Positions 24,099 to 35,915 of a stretch of DNA of 64,000 nt are shown piece by piece; the stretch's first letter is position 1, and every line of letters begins with the position of its first letter. Source of the DNA: Nephrocerus scutellatus. Taxonomy: Eukaryota; Arthropoda; Insecta; Diptera; Pipunculidae. A program made the position numbers and the translations under genes. Where the stretch lies: assembly GCA_947095585.1 (NCBI GenBank), contig OX352761.1, forward strand, positions 80,231,267 through 80,295,266, read 5' to 3'. A model generated the notes under the pieces. The model did no database searches. It was given only the letters and a program-made list of their open reading frames with translations, and was not told the DNA's origin.

Positions 24099-25461
24099 CC
24101 TCCCCCTCTTGAATCGTCCATCTGGTGAAATTTGACTGATGGTAGATTCACGGCTATATTGTTGTTATGTCTGTTATTTCTCTTTTTCATATATATATAT
24201 AATATTATTCTTATAATTGTTACAATGATTATAGTCGTTATACTAAAGGTTAGTTGTTGAGGAGACACCTCTATGTATTTTAATATTTTAATATTTTCAA
24301 TAGGTTTGAAATCCACGATTTCGATATCTTTATTGTTTTCATAATTAAAATTTAATGTAGGAATTATTAAATCTCCTTTATATTCTTTCCTATTAAAGGA
24401 TTTATTGTTTAAATATATTTTACATTCTTTAAACTTTATTAAATAATTGCCATTTAGGCTGTAATTATTTTTATTACAATTTTGTGTAAGAGTAATTTGT
24501 TTAACATTTTTTAGAATCAAATATTCTCCTAATTCTTTTACAATGGTTTCATTCAGATTCTTTATTTTACAAAAGTTTGGGTCATTTCTTAAGATTATAT
24601 TATTAATACATTCATCATTTATTTCTGTTAAATTCTTTGTTTCTGTACTCGGATAGTATAAACTATTGTTTAATCTATTATTATTAAAATATTTTCGTTG
24701 TATATGGCTAAATGCATTTTTAAATGTTCTAAAGTTTCAAATGTTAAATTGTATTCCTGAATTTCTTCCAACGTGAAGATATTATGAGTTAAAACGCCTG
24801 TTCGTGCGTTAAGCACTACATCTTCAATGAGTTCGATGTTATGTTTTACTTCTTTTATTTGGTCATTAAATTCTAATTCTATTCTTAAGTCATTGATATC
24901 ATTTTTCTGATTTTTAAGATCGTTTATTGTAGTTGTACCTATGTTAACTATCTCTGTTAACTTTTTAAACTGTTCATTGAATTGTTCATTAATCTTTACT
25001 TGTTGGTTATTATTATTTAATAATTGTTTATTATTTGTTTCATATTCTTTTAATTTATTTTCAATTTCTTGACGATCATCATCGTCCATTGTTCCGTACA
25101 GGAATTTCATGCCTGAACCTATTAGGTTAATTAGTCCTCTTTTTACAATTTTATGAGGGATTATTGTGTTTATTTTGTTTTCTAATTTTGTGAGCTCACT
25201 GAGTTGTTTGTAACTTTTATTAGGAATTTGTCTATACTGGGTTTTTAGTTCGTTCACTATTTCGTCATATTTAGTTAGATTGATAATGTGTAAAATGTTA
25301 GAGTAATCTTTAATCAGATGTACTGGTCTTGATTCTATTAATACAAATTCTTTATTTATTTCGTACACTTGTATTTCCTGAGTTTTAACCGGTATTGACT
25401 GCCATAGAGTCAATGTCACTAATAGGGTTAAGGGTGTCATTTTTATTGTTGCTATTGTCAC
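24002..25461 (-). pseudogene. Errantivirus env (F-like fusion glycoprotein), frameshifted
   Basis: The first frame (25461-24670, 263 residues) starts with a signal-peptide-like hydrophobic stretch after MTIATIKM. It continues to a basic cleavage-type site ending in Lys-Arg, then GLINLIGSGMKFLYGTMDDD, which matches the region that begins the fusion subunit of insect errantivirus envelopes. The second frame (24520-24002, 172 residues, open upstream to about 24690) holds Asn-rich sequence, a hydrophobic membrane anchor of about 20 residues (FSITTIIIVTIIRIIL) and a cytoplasmic tail that runs into the LTR. One frameshift in an AT-repeat near 24680 separates them. The start overlaps the end of the integrase frame by 77 bp. 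In this family env is normally made from a spliced RNA. Broken as it stands. Confidence 0.9.
24099..24110 (-). promoter_or_regulatory. Errantivirus polypurine tract
   Basis: Minus strand aagagggggagg directly before the LTR start agttatat. It lies inside the env reading frame, where it encodes part of an Arg-Gly-rich stretch near the C-terminus. Confidence 0.85.
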
Positions 25462-26737
25462 CTGGGATATTTATTAATTTCGTATTTTTTTTTTTTCTAA
25501 ACTGGTCTTTATGTAGCGTTTGTTTGTTGATCCGGGGTTGTATTAGTATTTTATTTCCACTTGTTTTTAGCACTTTTACTTTTATATGTTTTGTCTTTAA
25601 TTTGTCAATTCCTATGGGATTACAATTCGTAAATTCTGGATTTATTTCACAGTTGTTTCTACCTTTATTGATTTTAAATGTATTTTTGATTTTTACTTTT
25701 TCTATTCTTTCATAAATTTTTATTGGATTCACTTTACCGAAATGTACATCGTTGGGTTTCTCTAATGTAGTTAGATGTATTGTCCGATTGTAGACTTCTA
25801 CTAATCGCGCTAAATTGTCGACAAAATTGTTTTTTTCTCTTTCAAAGAGTCTAAGGTTCTCGTTTAGAGTACTATGGAATCGTTCTATGTCTGAGTTTCC
25901 TGTGTGTCGATAAGGTGTAGTGGTATGAGTGAGTATTTCGTTTTCTGTGAGATATTTGGTTATCGTCGGAGAACCAAATGTTGTATCATTGTCTATTGTT
26001 AAGAGTTTTGGTCTGGTCATATAACTAAATATTTTTATCATAGCATTTAGAACATCTAATTGATTCTTGGATTCTGTTTTCTCCACTGCCACAAATTTTG
26101 AAAACTTGTCTATACAAGTTAGAATGGTTTTATTTTTTTGTACGATATATAAATCCATGTGGTAATGTATGTGTGGACCTTGAGGTGTGGGGGTTTTTTC
26201 GTATGGGAGTTTGATTGGGTTTCGTTCAATTTTGAAGTTGCAAATTTCACAATTATTAATTATTTTATTGATTAATTCTCTCAGATTTGGTGTATAGAAT
26301 TTTCTAATTATTTCTAAATAGGTTTTTTCTATGCCTATGTGATTATGTGATTTGTGTACTTTTAATATTTCGTCTTCCGTTCTTGGAGGGTATAAATTTA
26401 TTAAATTTGTCATTGTTCTAAATAGCTTTTGTCCGTTGTGGTGTTTTTTCCAATAGTTCTGGAATTTTAAGAAGAGTTCGTCTTCTGTCTCGTATCTTTT
26501 TAGAGATATCTCATCGTTATTAAAAAATATAGAATTTGTAATGTTTGTGTCACACTCTGATATTATGAATTCAAAGTCTTTGTCTGTAAAGTCTTTTCGA
26601 GTGATAGTAATTAATCTTTTTCCTTTGTATGGGAATGTAATTTTGTCTGAATCAATGTCTGTCTTTTTTATTATGATTTGTCTCTTAAACATGTTTAACG
26701 GTTTATCAGTTATAGAAATTAAATCTTTACTATCAGA
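25385..26737 (-). pseudogene. Errantivirus pol remnant: integrase
   Basis: The open frame from Met at 26692 to 25385 is 435 residues. In order: a short linker, an HHCC zinc domain (HKSHNHIG near residue 114, CEIC near 146), and a DDE core with MDLY, the second Asp in TIDND and the Glu in SDIERFH. It ends in a Lys-rich basic tail. All zinc and catalytic residues are visible, so the domain could be functional as a fold. The frame is the same as that of the upstream gag/RNase H fusion and is separated from it by one stop codon at 26738-26740. There is no protease or RT upstream. The last 77 bp overlap the env start. Confidence 0.92.
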
Positions 26738-28240
26738 TTATACTGAATGTTGAGTAGAGACTAGGTCTTCTTCTAATGCATTTATTTGATCTATTTTAAT
26801 TCTTGAAAGGGCGTCTGCCACTTTGTTTTCTTTTCCTTGGTTAATTTTTGTTTCGTTTGATCCCGCAGGATTGTTCCTTTCGTTTTTATAATATTCATTG
26901 TTATGGTTTTTTCTCGTGTAGTTCATTTGTCGAGGCGCTATTCGCCGTAGTTGGCTACTTCCAGGATCTACATCCTTTTGCCTTTGATTATTATAATTGT
27001 TATTATAGTTCCTATTATTATTAAAATTATTTTGAGGTCTGAAATTATTGTTATTCTGATTGTTGTTATAATGGTTAAACGGGGGTCTGAACGTTTGTTG
27101 TGGTCTAAAATTATTATTATTAAAGTTATTTCTAAATAGTCCCTGATTTTGAAAGTTTGGTCTAAGACCTTGTTGTTGAGGATAATAAATTCTTGGTTGA
27201 AAGTTTTTATTTTGGGTATTTTGAGGTTTTTGTATCCTTTCTTCGAGAGGACTTGAATTGACGAATCCTGCTTGTGTGAGCTCGTAGAGAGCTTGTTGTA
27301 AGCTTGTTGGCTTTAAAGCATAGAGGATAGTCCTCATATGAGTTGGAACCTTTTCTTTAAAAATGTTTAAAGCAGTGAGGTTATTATTTTCTACTTCGTG
27401 TTCTTTATTTTCCTGAACGCTTTTCTGATTCAAATCAAACAAGATTTTTTGGATATTATTATAGAATTCTAAAACATCACCTTTGAAGCTGGTCTGACGA
27501 AGGTCTTCGTACAGCTGGAAAGAGTTTTTAAATCCTCCAAAATTGTTTACTAGCATTTGCTTTATGTCCTGCCATTTTTGCAGGTGAGAATGAATCTCAA
27601 TACAACGTTTTGCCTTGCCGATAAATTTAGATTTGAGAATGTTAATACACATTCTCTGCGATTGTGCATTGTATTCTATCAATGTAGGGATGATATCATC
27701 TACGTTTGTTAAGAATGTGTAGAGGTCTTCTGGACGACCATCGAATGTATGCAATTTTTCAATATATTTTAATGGGTCAAGCGTTAAATTTTTCTTTGGT
27801 GTCTCGTCTACTTGACCGAGTTGACCAATGTTATCTGGGTTTAGACTCATGTTTGTTTTATTGTTAGAAATCTGTTCACAATTTTCACTTTTGAAACTTA
27901 AATTATTACTGCCCAGAATCTTTTCAAAAATATTACTACCAGGATTATTTGTTTTATTTTTGGAAATTTGTTCACAATTTTCACTTTTATTACTTAAATT
28001 ATTACTACCCAAAATCTTGTTAAAAATATTACTGTTAAGATTATTATTTTCTAAATTAAATTCTTCTTTATTAATATATAACTCTTTAAAGTTATCTTTG
28101 TTCTTATTCTTACGTAATTCAGGAATCGGCTGATTCCTAATGTTGTATAATTGAAGGTCCTCTTCTGATGAACTGTTTTCTTCGTTTGTAAATCTGGTCT
28201 TTGCCTCCTGTAACTTCTTCTTTCTGAATTTCTTGATCAT
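26738..28240 (-). pseudogene. Errantivirus gag fused to the RNase H tail
   Basis: 500 residues. The N-terminus contains two near-identical units built on KILGSNNLS and SENCEQIS (about residues 54-115). The capsid-like core follows (LDPLKYIEKLHTFDGRPEDL and on to about residue 340), then a Gln/Asn/Arg/Phe-rich nucleocapsid-like tail without a CCHC knuckle, as is usual for errantivirus Gag. Near residue 473 the protein changes abruptly to KENKVADALSRI, the end of RNase H in Gypsy Pol. A deletion therefore removed the gag end, protease, RT and RNase H core and joined the remains in frame. An 80-codon frame at 28379-28137 in another phase may hold the original N-terminus, which would imply one more frameshift near 28240. 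Confidence 0.88.
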
Positions 28241-28671
28241 TAAGCTGTCTTTTCTTCTTTAGTAATTTTGTTGAAAGTATAGCAGATACTTTTTTAGTTT
28301 CTTCAAATGTTAATTTATTTATTTCCTTCTTCGTTGGTAATGGGTAAACCAGTAGCCAGTTTTGCCATTCAAGAATCAATTTTCCTCTACGGAATTTTAT
28401 AGCATTACCATATGCGTTGGATTGAGCTATTAATTGATCCTTTCGATTAATTCACTGAATTGATAATTCACTGAATTTATTTTAAAGTGTTTTTATTTCC
28501 GTCGATTTTTGTACGTTTTTATTTCACTTTAAAGTTTTTTTAGCGATACCGAATTTTATAGTTATTACTTCAAACTGTAGTTAATTTTAGAAACTTTTGT
28601 TTGAAAAAGTAAATTCACTATTTAAAAACGGAACGTTGGTTTTTTACTTGGATAGCACAAATATAGTGACT

Positions 28672-28689
28672 ATCCTACCGACTGCGCCA
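28672..28689 (-). promoter_or_regulatory. Errantivirus primer-binding site, tRNA-Ser type
   Basis: Minus strand tggcgcagtcggtaggat, overlapping the last base of the 5' LTR. It is complementary to the 3' end of the tRNA-Ser used by the 17.6/297 group, from my knowledge of that group. 28241-28671 is the A/T-rich leader. Confidence 0.88.
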
Positions 28690-29134
28690 ATTTAATTATT
28701 GAAAATACAAAACGTATTTTTAAAAATTATTTTTATTTGAAAACCTACGACTGATGTGTTTCAAGTCTACTTAAGTTCTGCTTTAAATACAATTCAAGTT
28801 CTTATTTATATAGATTCTGTTTTACATATTTCTTAGTCATAATACATTAACGTCTTTCCTTTGTTCTCTTTGTTGTCTGCCTGAATTGCGCGTTGGCTTC
28901 GAAGTTGTTTATTTGAGTCATTATTCCTTTGTTGTCTGCTTGAATTGCGCGTTGGCTTCGAAGTCGTTTATTTGAGTCATCATTCCTTTGTTGTCTGCTT
29001 GAATTGCGCGTTGGCTTCGAAGTCGTTTATTTGAGTCATCATTCTTTGTTCTCTTTGTTGTATGTCTGTGGTTGAATATGATATCATGCTGATCTTGCTT
29101 TGTTGTATATGGGAGTTCTGGTGCATATATAACT
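28689..29134 (-). repeat. Errantivirus LTR (5' LTR on minus strand)
   Basis: Partner of 23652-24098, with a few substitutions and a 1-2 base indel. The 59-bp triple repeat is also present. The primer site abuts its inner edge, which fixes the 5' end of the virus on this side. Confidence 0.92.
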
Positions 29135-29135
29135 C

Positions 29136-29698
29136 ATATAGTACAGTAACTGCATAAGAATTCATATGCTTAACTTTTGTATACATCTTAAATAACAGTT
29201 TGTTTGATATAATACCTTTTTTGATATTTTCGATTGGCAATATGTTTGTTTGATATAATACCTTAGTTGATATTTTTTATTGGCAATATCCTTATTGCAC
29301 ATGGTACGATAAAGGCCATTGAATTCCCGCACATGACTTTAAATTACGAATACAATAAACACTTTGTTAATACTTACCATTGAAAAGATAACCCTAAAAA
29401 TGTTTTATTTCTCCGAATAAGTCGATAGATGAGGCCTTCCCAGGCTAGAGTCGTGAGGGGGCGTGCCTACCTACCCGGGTAAGCTTCCGCTCTGGTATCT
29501 GATTCCTTCTCTTCCTTCCCCTTTCCTTCCTTTTTTTTCTCTCTCCTGATGCACGCAAAATTTTTTTTTTGTAATGGCGGTTGAGTGGGCCCAAGGCAAG
29601 AACCCCCCCCTATCCCGGCGAGCTGGCAAGCGCAACGCTAGGCGTGCACCCCGCCAAAAGGCTCCACTCCCCTAATAGGTGGCAATTGCCATCGGCTA
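29136..29698 (+). mobile_element. LTR-B, right part, deleted end
   Basis: Resumes LTR-A sequence at atagtacagtaactgc and follows it to gccatcggct. Here a deletion of about 140 bp removes the LTR end and first primer site and joins directly to atcatcttgatt of the internal region. Because the LTR terminus is gone, this LTR could not template normal reverse transcription. Confidence 0.88.
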
Positions 29699-29768
29699 TC
29701 ATCTTGATTAATTTCCACCCAATTCAGAGTGATGACCACGTTGATGCGTTCCATTTTATTACATAAAA

Positions 29769-29786
29769 TGGCGCCCAACGTGGGGC
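29769..29786 (+). promoter_or_regulatory. Primer-binding site of internal region 2
   Basis: tggcgcccaacgtggggc with the flanks of the second (duplicate) site of internal 1 (gttccattttattacataaaa before it). Here it is the perfect tRNA-Lys match, whereas the copy at 20550 has one mismatch. Confidence 0.85.
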
Positions 29787-31032
29787 CCGAAAGAAGTTCA
29801 GTATCTTCTGATTTCCTTTACGGGTTCCACACTCTTGCTTGTTCCCGAGATCAACGGTCGTTTCATTCGTCGCAATTATTGTATGTCGGCTGATAGGAGC
29901 AGTTCCTGATATGAAGATCCGTATCATGTGACTTCGATTTGATTGTCATTTTGGAATTCGTATAATTTCTTTTACTGAGAATTTTACGACCATTGGTTTT
30001 ACATATCTATTTGGAGCACGGCTTCAAACGCCTCCGACTCTGACCTGGGAAAAACTTCAACGATATTTGTTAGATCGTAACATCTTTATCTTTTTTTCTT
30101 GATTAATTTTTTTGCGTTATTTTATCTATATCTATTTTTTTTGGCTTAAGTTTTTTTTGCGTTATTTTTTTTGCGTAATCTTATCTTTTTTTTGGCTTAT
30201 ATCTTTTTTTTGCTTAATTTTTTTTGTTATTTTATCTTTATCGTTTTTTTTGCTTATATTTTTTTTGCGTTATCTTTATCTTTAATTTTTTTTTATCTTA
30301 TCTTTATATCGTTTCAATTTTGAATTTTTGTTGCTTATCTATTTTTTTTTTGATATTTTTTTTTCGCTTCGGAGTTATCTTATCATTTTTTTATCATATT
30401 TCTTTTGCTTATATCTTCCCATTATCTTGATTTTTTTTGCGTTATTTTTTTTATATGTCGTTTCGATTTTGATTTTTTTTTGTGTTCTTTTTTTTATTGC
30501 CTTATTTTTTTTGCGTATAAATTTAGATTTTTTTTGCTTATATTTTCTTTTTGCTTATCTTATTTTTTTTCTTTCGTTATCTTAAATTTATCTTACCATA
30601 CCGGTTTTGATTTTTTTTCTTTCTCATATTTTTTTTGTTATCTTATTTTTAACTTTTTTTGCTTATATTTTTTTTTGCTTAACTTTTTGTTACATTGACG
30701 TTATTTTTTTTTCTAGCTTATATTTTTTTTGTTTGCTTATCTTTTTTTTCATCTCATCATTATCTTATCATATTTTTTTTCTTATATTTTTTTTATTATC
30801 TTACCTTAATTTTTTTTGCACTATTCTATCTTTAGCTTATAATATTTTTTTTTGCTTACATTTTTATTGTCCAATAAAATATCTTATCTTACTTTACATT
30901 ATTTTTATATAAGTTAGTATAGACATAAAACCTTATCGTGCCTACATACCCTATAGATATTTCGGCCATTCCTTTTTTTTTGAAGTATCGAATTTTTATC
31001 TAATATTTTTCCTATATTGTCTTCTCGATTCG

Positions 31033-31290
31033 GTGACGCGAATATTGGCAGACCTCGCGTCGTATCTTGTTGTCTTATCTCGCCTCGATAGCATCTTCGT
31101 GATTTTTATCACAGTAGATTATCTATATATCGATACCATGAAAAGGTGCTGTAAAAGTGCAAAGATCGTGAATAGTCCTTTTCCAGCTAATGAATCTTTG
31201 AACACGGTTCGCGCTCATTATCTGTTTTGTAACGGACGCCAAAGAATTTTTTTTTGCGATACCCCTGGCAACCCTAGTTCGTTTGCCTAA
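31033..31290 (+). CDS. Unassigned 85-codon frame in internal 2
   Basis: Encodes a small protein with a hydrophobic N-terminal half and a Cys-containing C-terminal half (KRCCKSAK, FCNGRQRIFFCDTPG). It lies between the T-rich tract and the Copia insertion. There is no match to a family I know, no Kozak support beyond the ATG, and no counterpart in internal 1 (deleted there). It may be chance. Confidence 0.2.
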   Translation: MTRILADLASYLVVLSRLDSIFVIFITVDYLYIDTMKRCCKSAKIVNSPFPANESLNTVRAHYLFCNGRQRIFFCDTPGNPSSFA

Positions 31291-31438
31291 TTTCTATTTT
31301 TTTTCTAATATATAATAATTTTGTGCGGCATTATTGTTATGTATGCTCGTTTTAGCTTTAGGTTGGTGGCGTCACTCCCCATCCCACTTTTTCGCATTAT
31401 CGTCTATTTCGTAAAATCAGGCGATATTAATTGTTTTC

Positions 31439-31611
31439 TGTTGGAGAAAATATGTAAAAACACACGACACAACTTTCTAGTTTGAAGATTGACAACTGAC
31501 TGAGTTCGAGAAGTACAGTGTCTATTTATTCATGTAATTATATATGTGTATGTAGTTATTGTTACAATTCATTTGTGTATGCGTTATGTGTATATGCGTT
31601 ATGTACAAACA
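31439..31611 (-). repeat. Copia 3' LTR
   Basis: 173 bp, TG...CA ends, followed on the minus strand by unrelated internal-2 DNA. Differences from its partner include gttcgag versus gttcaag and a ttattcatg/ttaattatg change. Confidence 0.9.
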
Positions 31612-31710
31612 ATAATCCTTCTCTCAATAACTACAATATATATATTTTATGTAAACATTTGTTAAATCATTAAATTTTTAACTAATAATTCATTGTTCAA
31701 AAAACAAGTT

Positions 31711-34700
31711 TTAAAGTATTAAACCCAACGAGGAACATAATTCTAGATGTTTGACTCTTTTTAAATTCTTCGTCAAAATGTCGGCAATCATATTACCAGT
31801 TGGAATATACTTTAACTCAATTAGTCCTTTACCGGAAACTTCACGTATGTAATGAATTTTAATGTCAATATGTTTTGTCCTATTGTGATACACGGGGTTC
31901 TTCACTAAATGTTGAGCACTTATATTGTCCTCAAAAAGTTCTGTTGGACCATCAACAAGGATACCAAAACCTAATTCTTTGAGAAAGCTTCTTAGATAGA
32001 CAACCTCTTTTGATGCTGTAGAGAGCGCCACGTACTCAGCCTCAGTACTGCTTAAAGCCACTGCATGTTGTTTTTTACTTTCCCATGACACAGCCGCACC
32101 AGCAACAAAAAATACAAAGCCAGTGAACGACTTCCTATCCTCGCAGCTTCCTGCCCAGTCAGCATCGGCGTAACCTCTTAAACGTTGTTTCTTCCGAAAA
32201 TAATTAAGTTTGACATTTATGGTTCCAGAAAGATACCTCAGAATGTGTTTTGCAGCAGTCAAATGTTCAGAATGAGGGCTCTTGTTGAATTGAGCGAGTT
32301 TGCACACTGAATGCATGATGTCTGGTCTAGCACAAATGCTTAAATACATTAAAGAGCCGATGAGTGACTGGTATAGTTTTTCATCCACCATGGAACACAT
32401 AGATTTGGAGCAATCAGGACATTTTATAAACTTGCTTCCTGGCTCCAATGGCGTTGCACACGATCTGCTTTGCTCCATCCCAAATTCGACGAGAAGTTTT
32501 TGTATAAACTGTCTTTGTGAAACTTGAATCGAATTTTCATTTTTTATGATTTCCATTCCAAGAAAAAAATCTACTGGACCTTTGTCGACCACTTCAAACT
32601 GGGAACTTATTTCTTCTTTGAATTTTTGTAGACATTCGGAATTTGAGCACGCCAACAATATGTCGTCTACATAACAGCAACCAAGTTTATATCACCACCA
32701 TTGTTCAGCTTATAAACGCAGGCGTCACCATTGCAACTTGTAAAACCTATTCGTCTAAGCACAGTATCTAACTCGTGGTTCCATTCACGACCTGATTGTT
32801 TGAGACCGTATAGGGTTTTCTTTAAACGGCACACTTTTCGATGATTTTTCGGATCGGAAAAACACTGTGGTTGCTCCATAAAAACTTCCTCCTTCAGCTC
32901 GCCATTTAAATATGCGGATGGTACGTCCATTTGGTGTACAAATAAATTATATTCTGCTGCCAAAGCAAAAATTAAACGTACAGATGCATATCTTACTACG
33001 GGTGAGAAGGTCTCTTTATAATCTAGACCATATCGCTGGCTACATCCCTTTGCAACTAGCCGTGCTTTGTACCGCTCTATACCACCATTTTTGTTGCGCT
33101 TTATGTTAAACACCCATTTTGATTTAATGGCTTGACGATTTTTTGGCAAATCAACTAATTCCCAAGTCTGATTTTTTTGCAAAGAATTAATTTCGTCCTG
33201 CATTGCTTCTTTCCATTTACATGCATCCACTCTACTCAAAGCCTCCTCTAGACTAAGCGGATTTTGCAATTGACTATCATTTTTATTAAGGTAATTCACT
33301 GAATTTGTACTCGGTGGCTTACGAGGTCGTAAGTTCATTGTCGACCCAGTTCCCTTTAAGTGCTGTATCACACTTTCAGCAGCAGCAGCAGCAGCCACGT
33401 CACAAACACCATCAGTAGCAACATCGTCGATTACAACTTTACCTTTATCACCGTTGGCCCCTTCAACAACATCATCACGTTTGATATTATCGTTATCTCG
33501 CACAGAAACATCATCACCTTCATCCTCCTCTTCCGCAGACACATATTCATCAGTTTGTTCCTCCTTTGCAGCAAAAATATCGCCTTTCTGTGTGTCCACA
33601 ACATCAGTTACATTTTTCATTGAATAAGATGGTATAATTGGCACATATTTGTGATTGTCATCGTATTCTGGAAGAAAACGTACATCCCGGCTTGTATGCA
33701 TTTTTCTAGTTTTTGGCTCATACAATCTGTACGTTTTTGATGGCGTTGAGTACCTAACCATAAAGCATTCAAGACCTTTCGGAGAGAATTTGGATTTGCC
33801 CGGATGCTTATCTAAGATTATTGCTTTCCGACCGAAAACTTCGAAATGCGAAACATTTGGCTTATAACCAAACCAGGCTTCATATGGTGTTACGTTTCCT
33901 AAAACTTTCGTTGGCAAACGATTGCGTAAGTAAACGGCTGTATTGATCGCCTCAGCCCACAGGAATTCCGACAAACCCGAATCGATTAGCATACACCTCG
34001 ACATTTCAACTAATGTCCGATTTGCGCGTTCTGCTACTCCGTTTTGTTGTGGTGTATATGGCACGGATAGTTCCTTCTGTATGCCTTCAAGTTTCAAGAA
34101 ATCATCAAATTTACTATTTACGTATTCGCGGCCGTTATCACTACGTAATATTTTTATTTTATTATTTGTTTCGCGCTCTACATGATTTTTGAAATTTTTG
34201 AAAGAGTCGAACACATCGCTCTTATTTTTAATAAAATAAACAAATATTCTACGGCTGTAATCGTCAATAAATGATACAAAATACCTTGCTCCGCCGAGTG
34301 AAACATTTCTCATAGGGCCACAAACGTCACTATGAATAAGTTCCAAGGTTTTTGTGCTGCGTTTGTCGAGGTTTTTTACAAACGGCTTGGAACATATTTT
34401 ACCTTTCAAGCACACTTCACACTGTATTAATCGTTCACGGGTATTAAGTGTCATGCCGCGAACCATTTGGTTTGTGTTTAAAATCTTCAAACTTTTTAGG
34501 TTAAGGTGGCCATATTTTCGATGCCATTCCGAGATTTTCCTATCGCTTGTTTCTTTTGCGGTCCAAAAAGCATTGGCTTCCCGACTGAGAATAAAAAATT
34601 CACCCGACTTATTAGCACGCATTATTTCAACACCGTTTTCATTTTTAACGACACCAAAACTTTTATTTAATTCTACAACGAAATTATTTTCGACGGCTTT

Positions 34701-35720
34701 TCTAAGCGAAATAAAATTAGATTGGAGTACCGGTACATACAACACGTCTGTCAACGAAATTCTACTATTTGATGTTTCGATTTCTACTGTCCCTATTCCT
34801 TCTGAGTAAATATATTGGTTTCCAGATACTTCAATTTTTTCTGTATGTGGCTTAATGTGTGTAAATTGTTCGCTGTCACAACACATATGGCAAGTAGCAC
34901 CGCTGTCCCAAACCCAATCATGTTTGCGTATGTGACTGTGTGCAATATTCAACATGACAAAAGATGACGTTATTTTATTCTTTGTATTTGTTGTTGTATT
35001 TATCGATGGACAATATACGGCAATATGACCTTTTTTGTTGCATTTATAGCACTTTCCATGAAATTGCTCTTTTTGTGTCTTATTCCGTTGTTGCTGTATA
35101 CGTTGCCTCTGTTTGGAAAAAAATGCCGATTCACTGCTCTCACATTCTGTTTCGCCCTCACGTCTTTTACCCTCCTCCATGAGTTTAATTTTTAAGACTG
35201 TTGTTGTTGGTAAAATATCTCTGGATTCCATTGCAATGACGAAATTCTCAAAGCTCTTCGGCAAGCTGGATAACATTATAATAGATAACAGTTCATCCTG
35301 TAACTCTATTTTGACTTCCGTTATTTTTTCGACTAGCTCGGAAAACATATTCAAATGGCTCGATATTGTAGAATTTTCTGCCATTTTTAAATTCACTAAT
35401 TGTTTGAAAAGTGTTACCTTCTGTGCTGGCCCCTTTGGCCGGTGAACCTCTTACAACTTTTTCCACGCCTCGAACGAAGTCTTGCACCTGTTCACATGCA
35501 ATAACTGCGATGATTTTACACTAAGTAGTATCGTCGCCAATGCCTTGTCGTCCTTACCTATCCACTCAATTTCCTTGGCAGCGTCTGATATTGGACGAGG
35601 TATATTTTCTGAAACGTACCCCCATGCATCAGAATGAACGAGAACTGATCTCATTTGAACTGCCCATCCCTCGTAGTTGTCGTCAGCGAGTTTTTCAATT
35701 TGGTATATTCCAGAACTCAT
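31711..35720 (-). pseudogene. Copia gag-pol polyprotein, one stop and one frameshift
   Basis: The start is Met at 35720 (MSSGIYQIEKLADDNYEGWA), 16 bp inside the LTR-plus-primer-site boundary. A longer upstream start would lie in the primer site. Gag is read to an in-frame TAA at 35451-35453 and resumes in the same frame. Domains in order: CCHC knuckle CYKCNKKGHIAVYC, protease DSGATCHM, integrase zinc domain (HRKYGHLNLKSL, CEVCLKGK), DDE core including SDNGREYV and the Glu in QNGVAERANR, then RT (WKEAMQDEINSL onward). A lost base at about 32665 hits the RT catalytic motif: frame one ends LVAVM where LVAVYVDD is expected. The RT end and RNase H (YADADWAGSCEDRKSFTG, STEAEYVALS) are in the next frame (32658-31711). 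The stop is at 31711. Otherwise full length for Copia. Confidence 0.93.
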
Positions 35721-35726
35721 GGTGAT

Positions 35727-35740
35727 CTGGGCCCATAACC
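35727..35740 (-). promoter_or_regulatory. Copia primer-binding site, tRNA-iMet half-molecule
   Basis: ctgggcccataacc on the plus strand is the anticodon-arm sequence of insect initiator tRNA-Met. The minus strand ggttatgggcccag can pair with it. Internal-cleavage priming by tRNA-iMet is characteristic of Copia. It lies two bases inside the 5' LTR. Confidence 0.9.
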
Positions 35741-35742
35741 TT

Positions 35743-35915
35743 TGTTGGAGAAAATATGTAAAAACACACGACACAACTTTCTAGTTTGAAGATTGACAAC
35801 TGACTGAGTTCAAGAAGTACAGTGTCTATTTAATTATGTAATTATATATGTGTATGTAGTTATTGTTACAATTCATTTGTGTATGCGTTATGCGTATATG
35901 CGTTATGTACAAACA
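35743..35915 (-). repeat. Copia 5' LTR
   Basis: 173 bp, partner of 31439-31611. Its inner edge meets the primer site at once. The outer flank reads atattttcatatatg. Confidence 0.9.

Larger units (their letters stand above)
23652..29135 (-). mobile_element. Errantivirus-like Gypsy element, internally deleted
   Basis: A 5.48-kb insertion into LTR-B on the minus strand: LTR (447 bp), tRNA-Ser primer site, gag, RNase H tail, integrase, env, polypurine tract, LTR. The two LTRs differ at only a handful of positions (for example aaaaag versus aaaacg, and a short indel near 29043), so the insertion is young. Intact LTR-A shows the target as ctacacatagtac. The left flank is ctacaca and the right atatagtac, so the short target duplication is not perfect. 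Protease, RT and most of RNase H are absent, so it cannot make its own cDNA. Confidence 0.93.
31439..35915 (-). mobile_element. Copia element, full length, lightly damaged
   Basis: 4,477 bp with 173-bp LTRs (31439-31611 and 35743-35915) starting tgtttgtacataac and ending in ccaaca on the minus strand. They differ at about four or five positions (roughly 97 percent identity). The tRNA-iMet half-molecule primer site, gag-pol in one frame and a purine-rich tract (gagagaagg) before the 3' LTR are all in place. A clean 5-bp target duplication is not seen. Instead a 30-bp identical sequence lies just outside each end (31399-31428 and 35948-35977). Confidence 0.93.

Noticed and set aside
32300..35445. 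Plus-strand frames opposite Copia gag-pol (for example 34354-34809)
   Set aside because: Shadow frames of the real minus-strand polyprotein, with no motif of their own.
35727..35740. tRNA-iMet-like sequence considered as a tRNA gene fragment
   Set aside because: Only the anticodon arm matches and it sits exactly beside the Copia LTR, so it is the primer-binding site.
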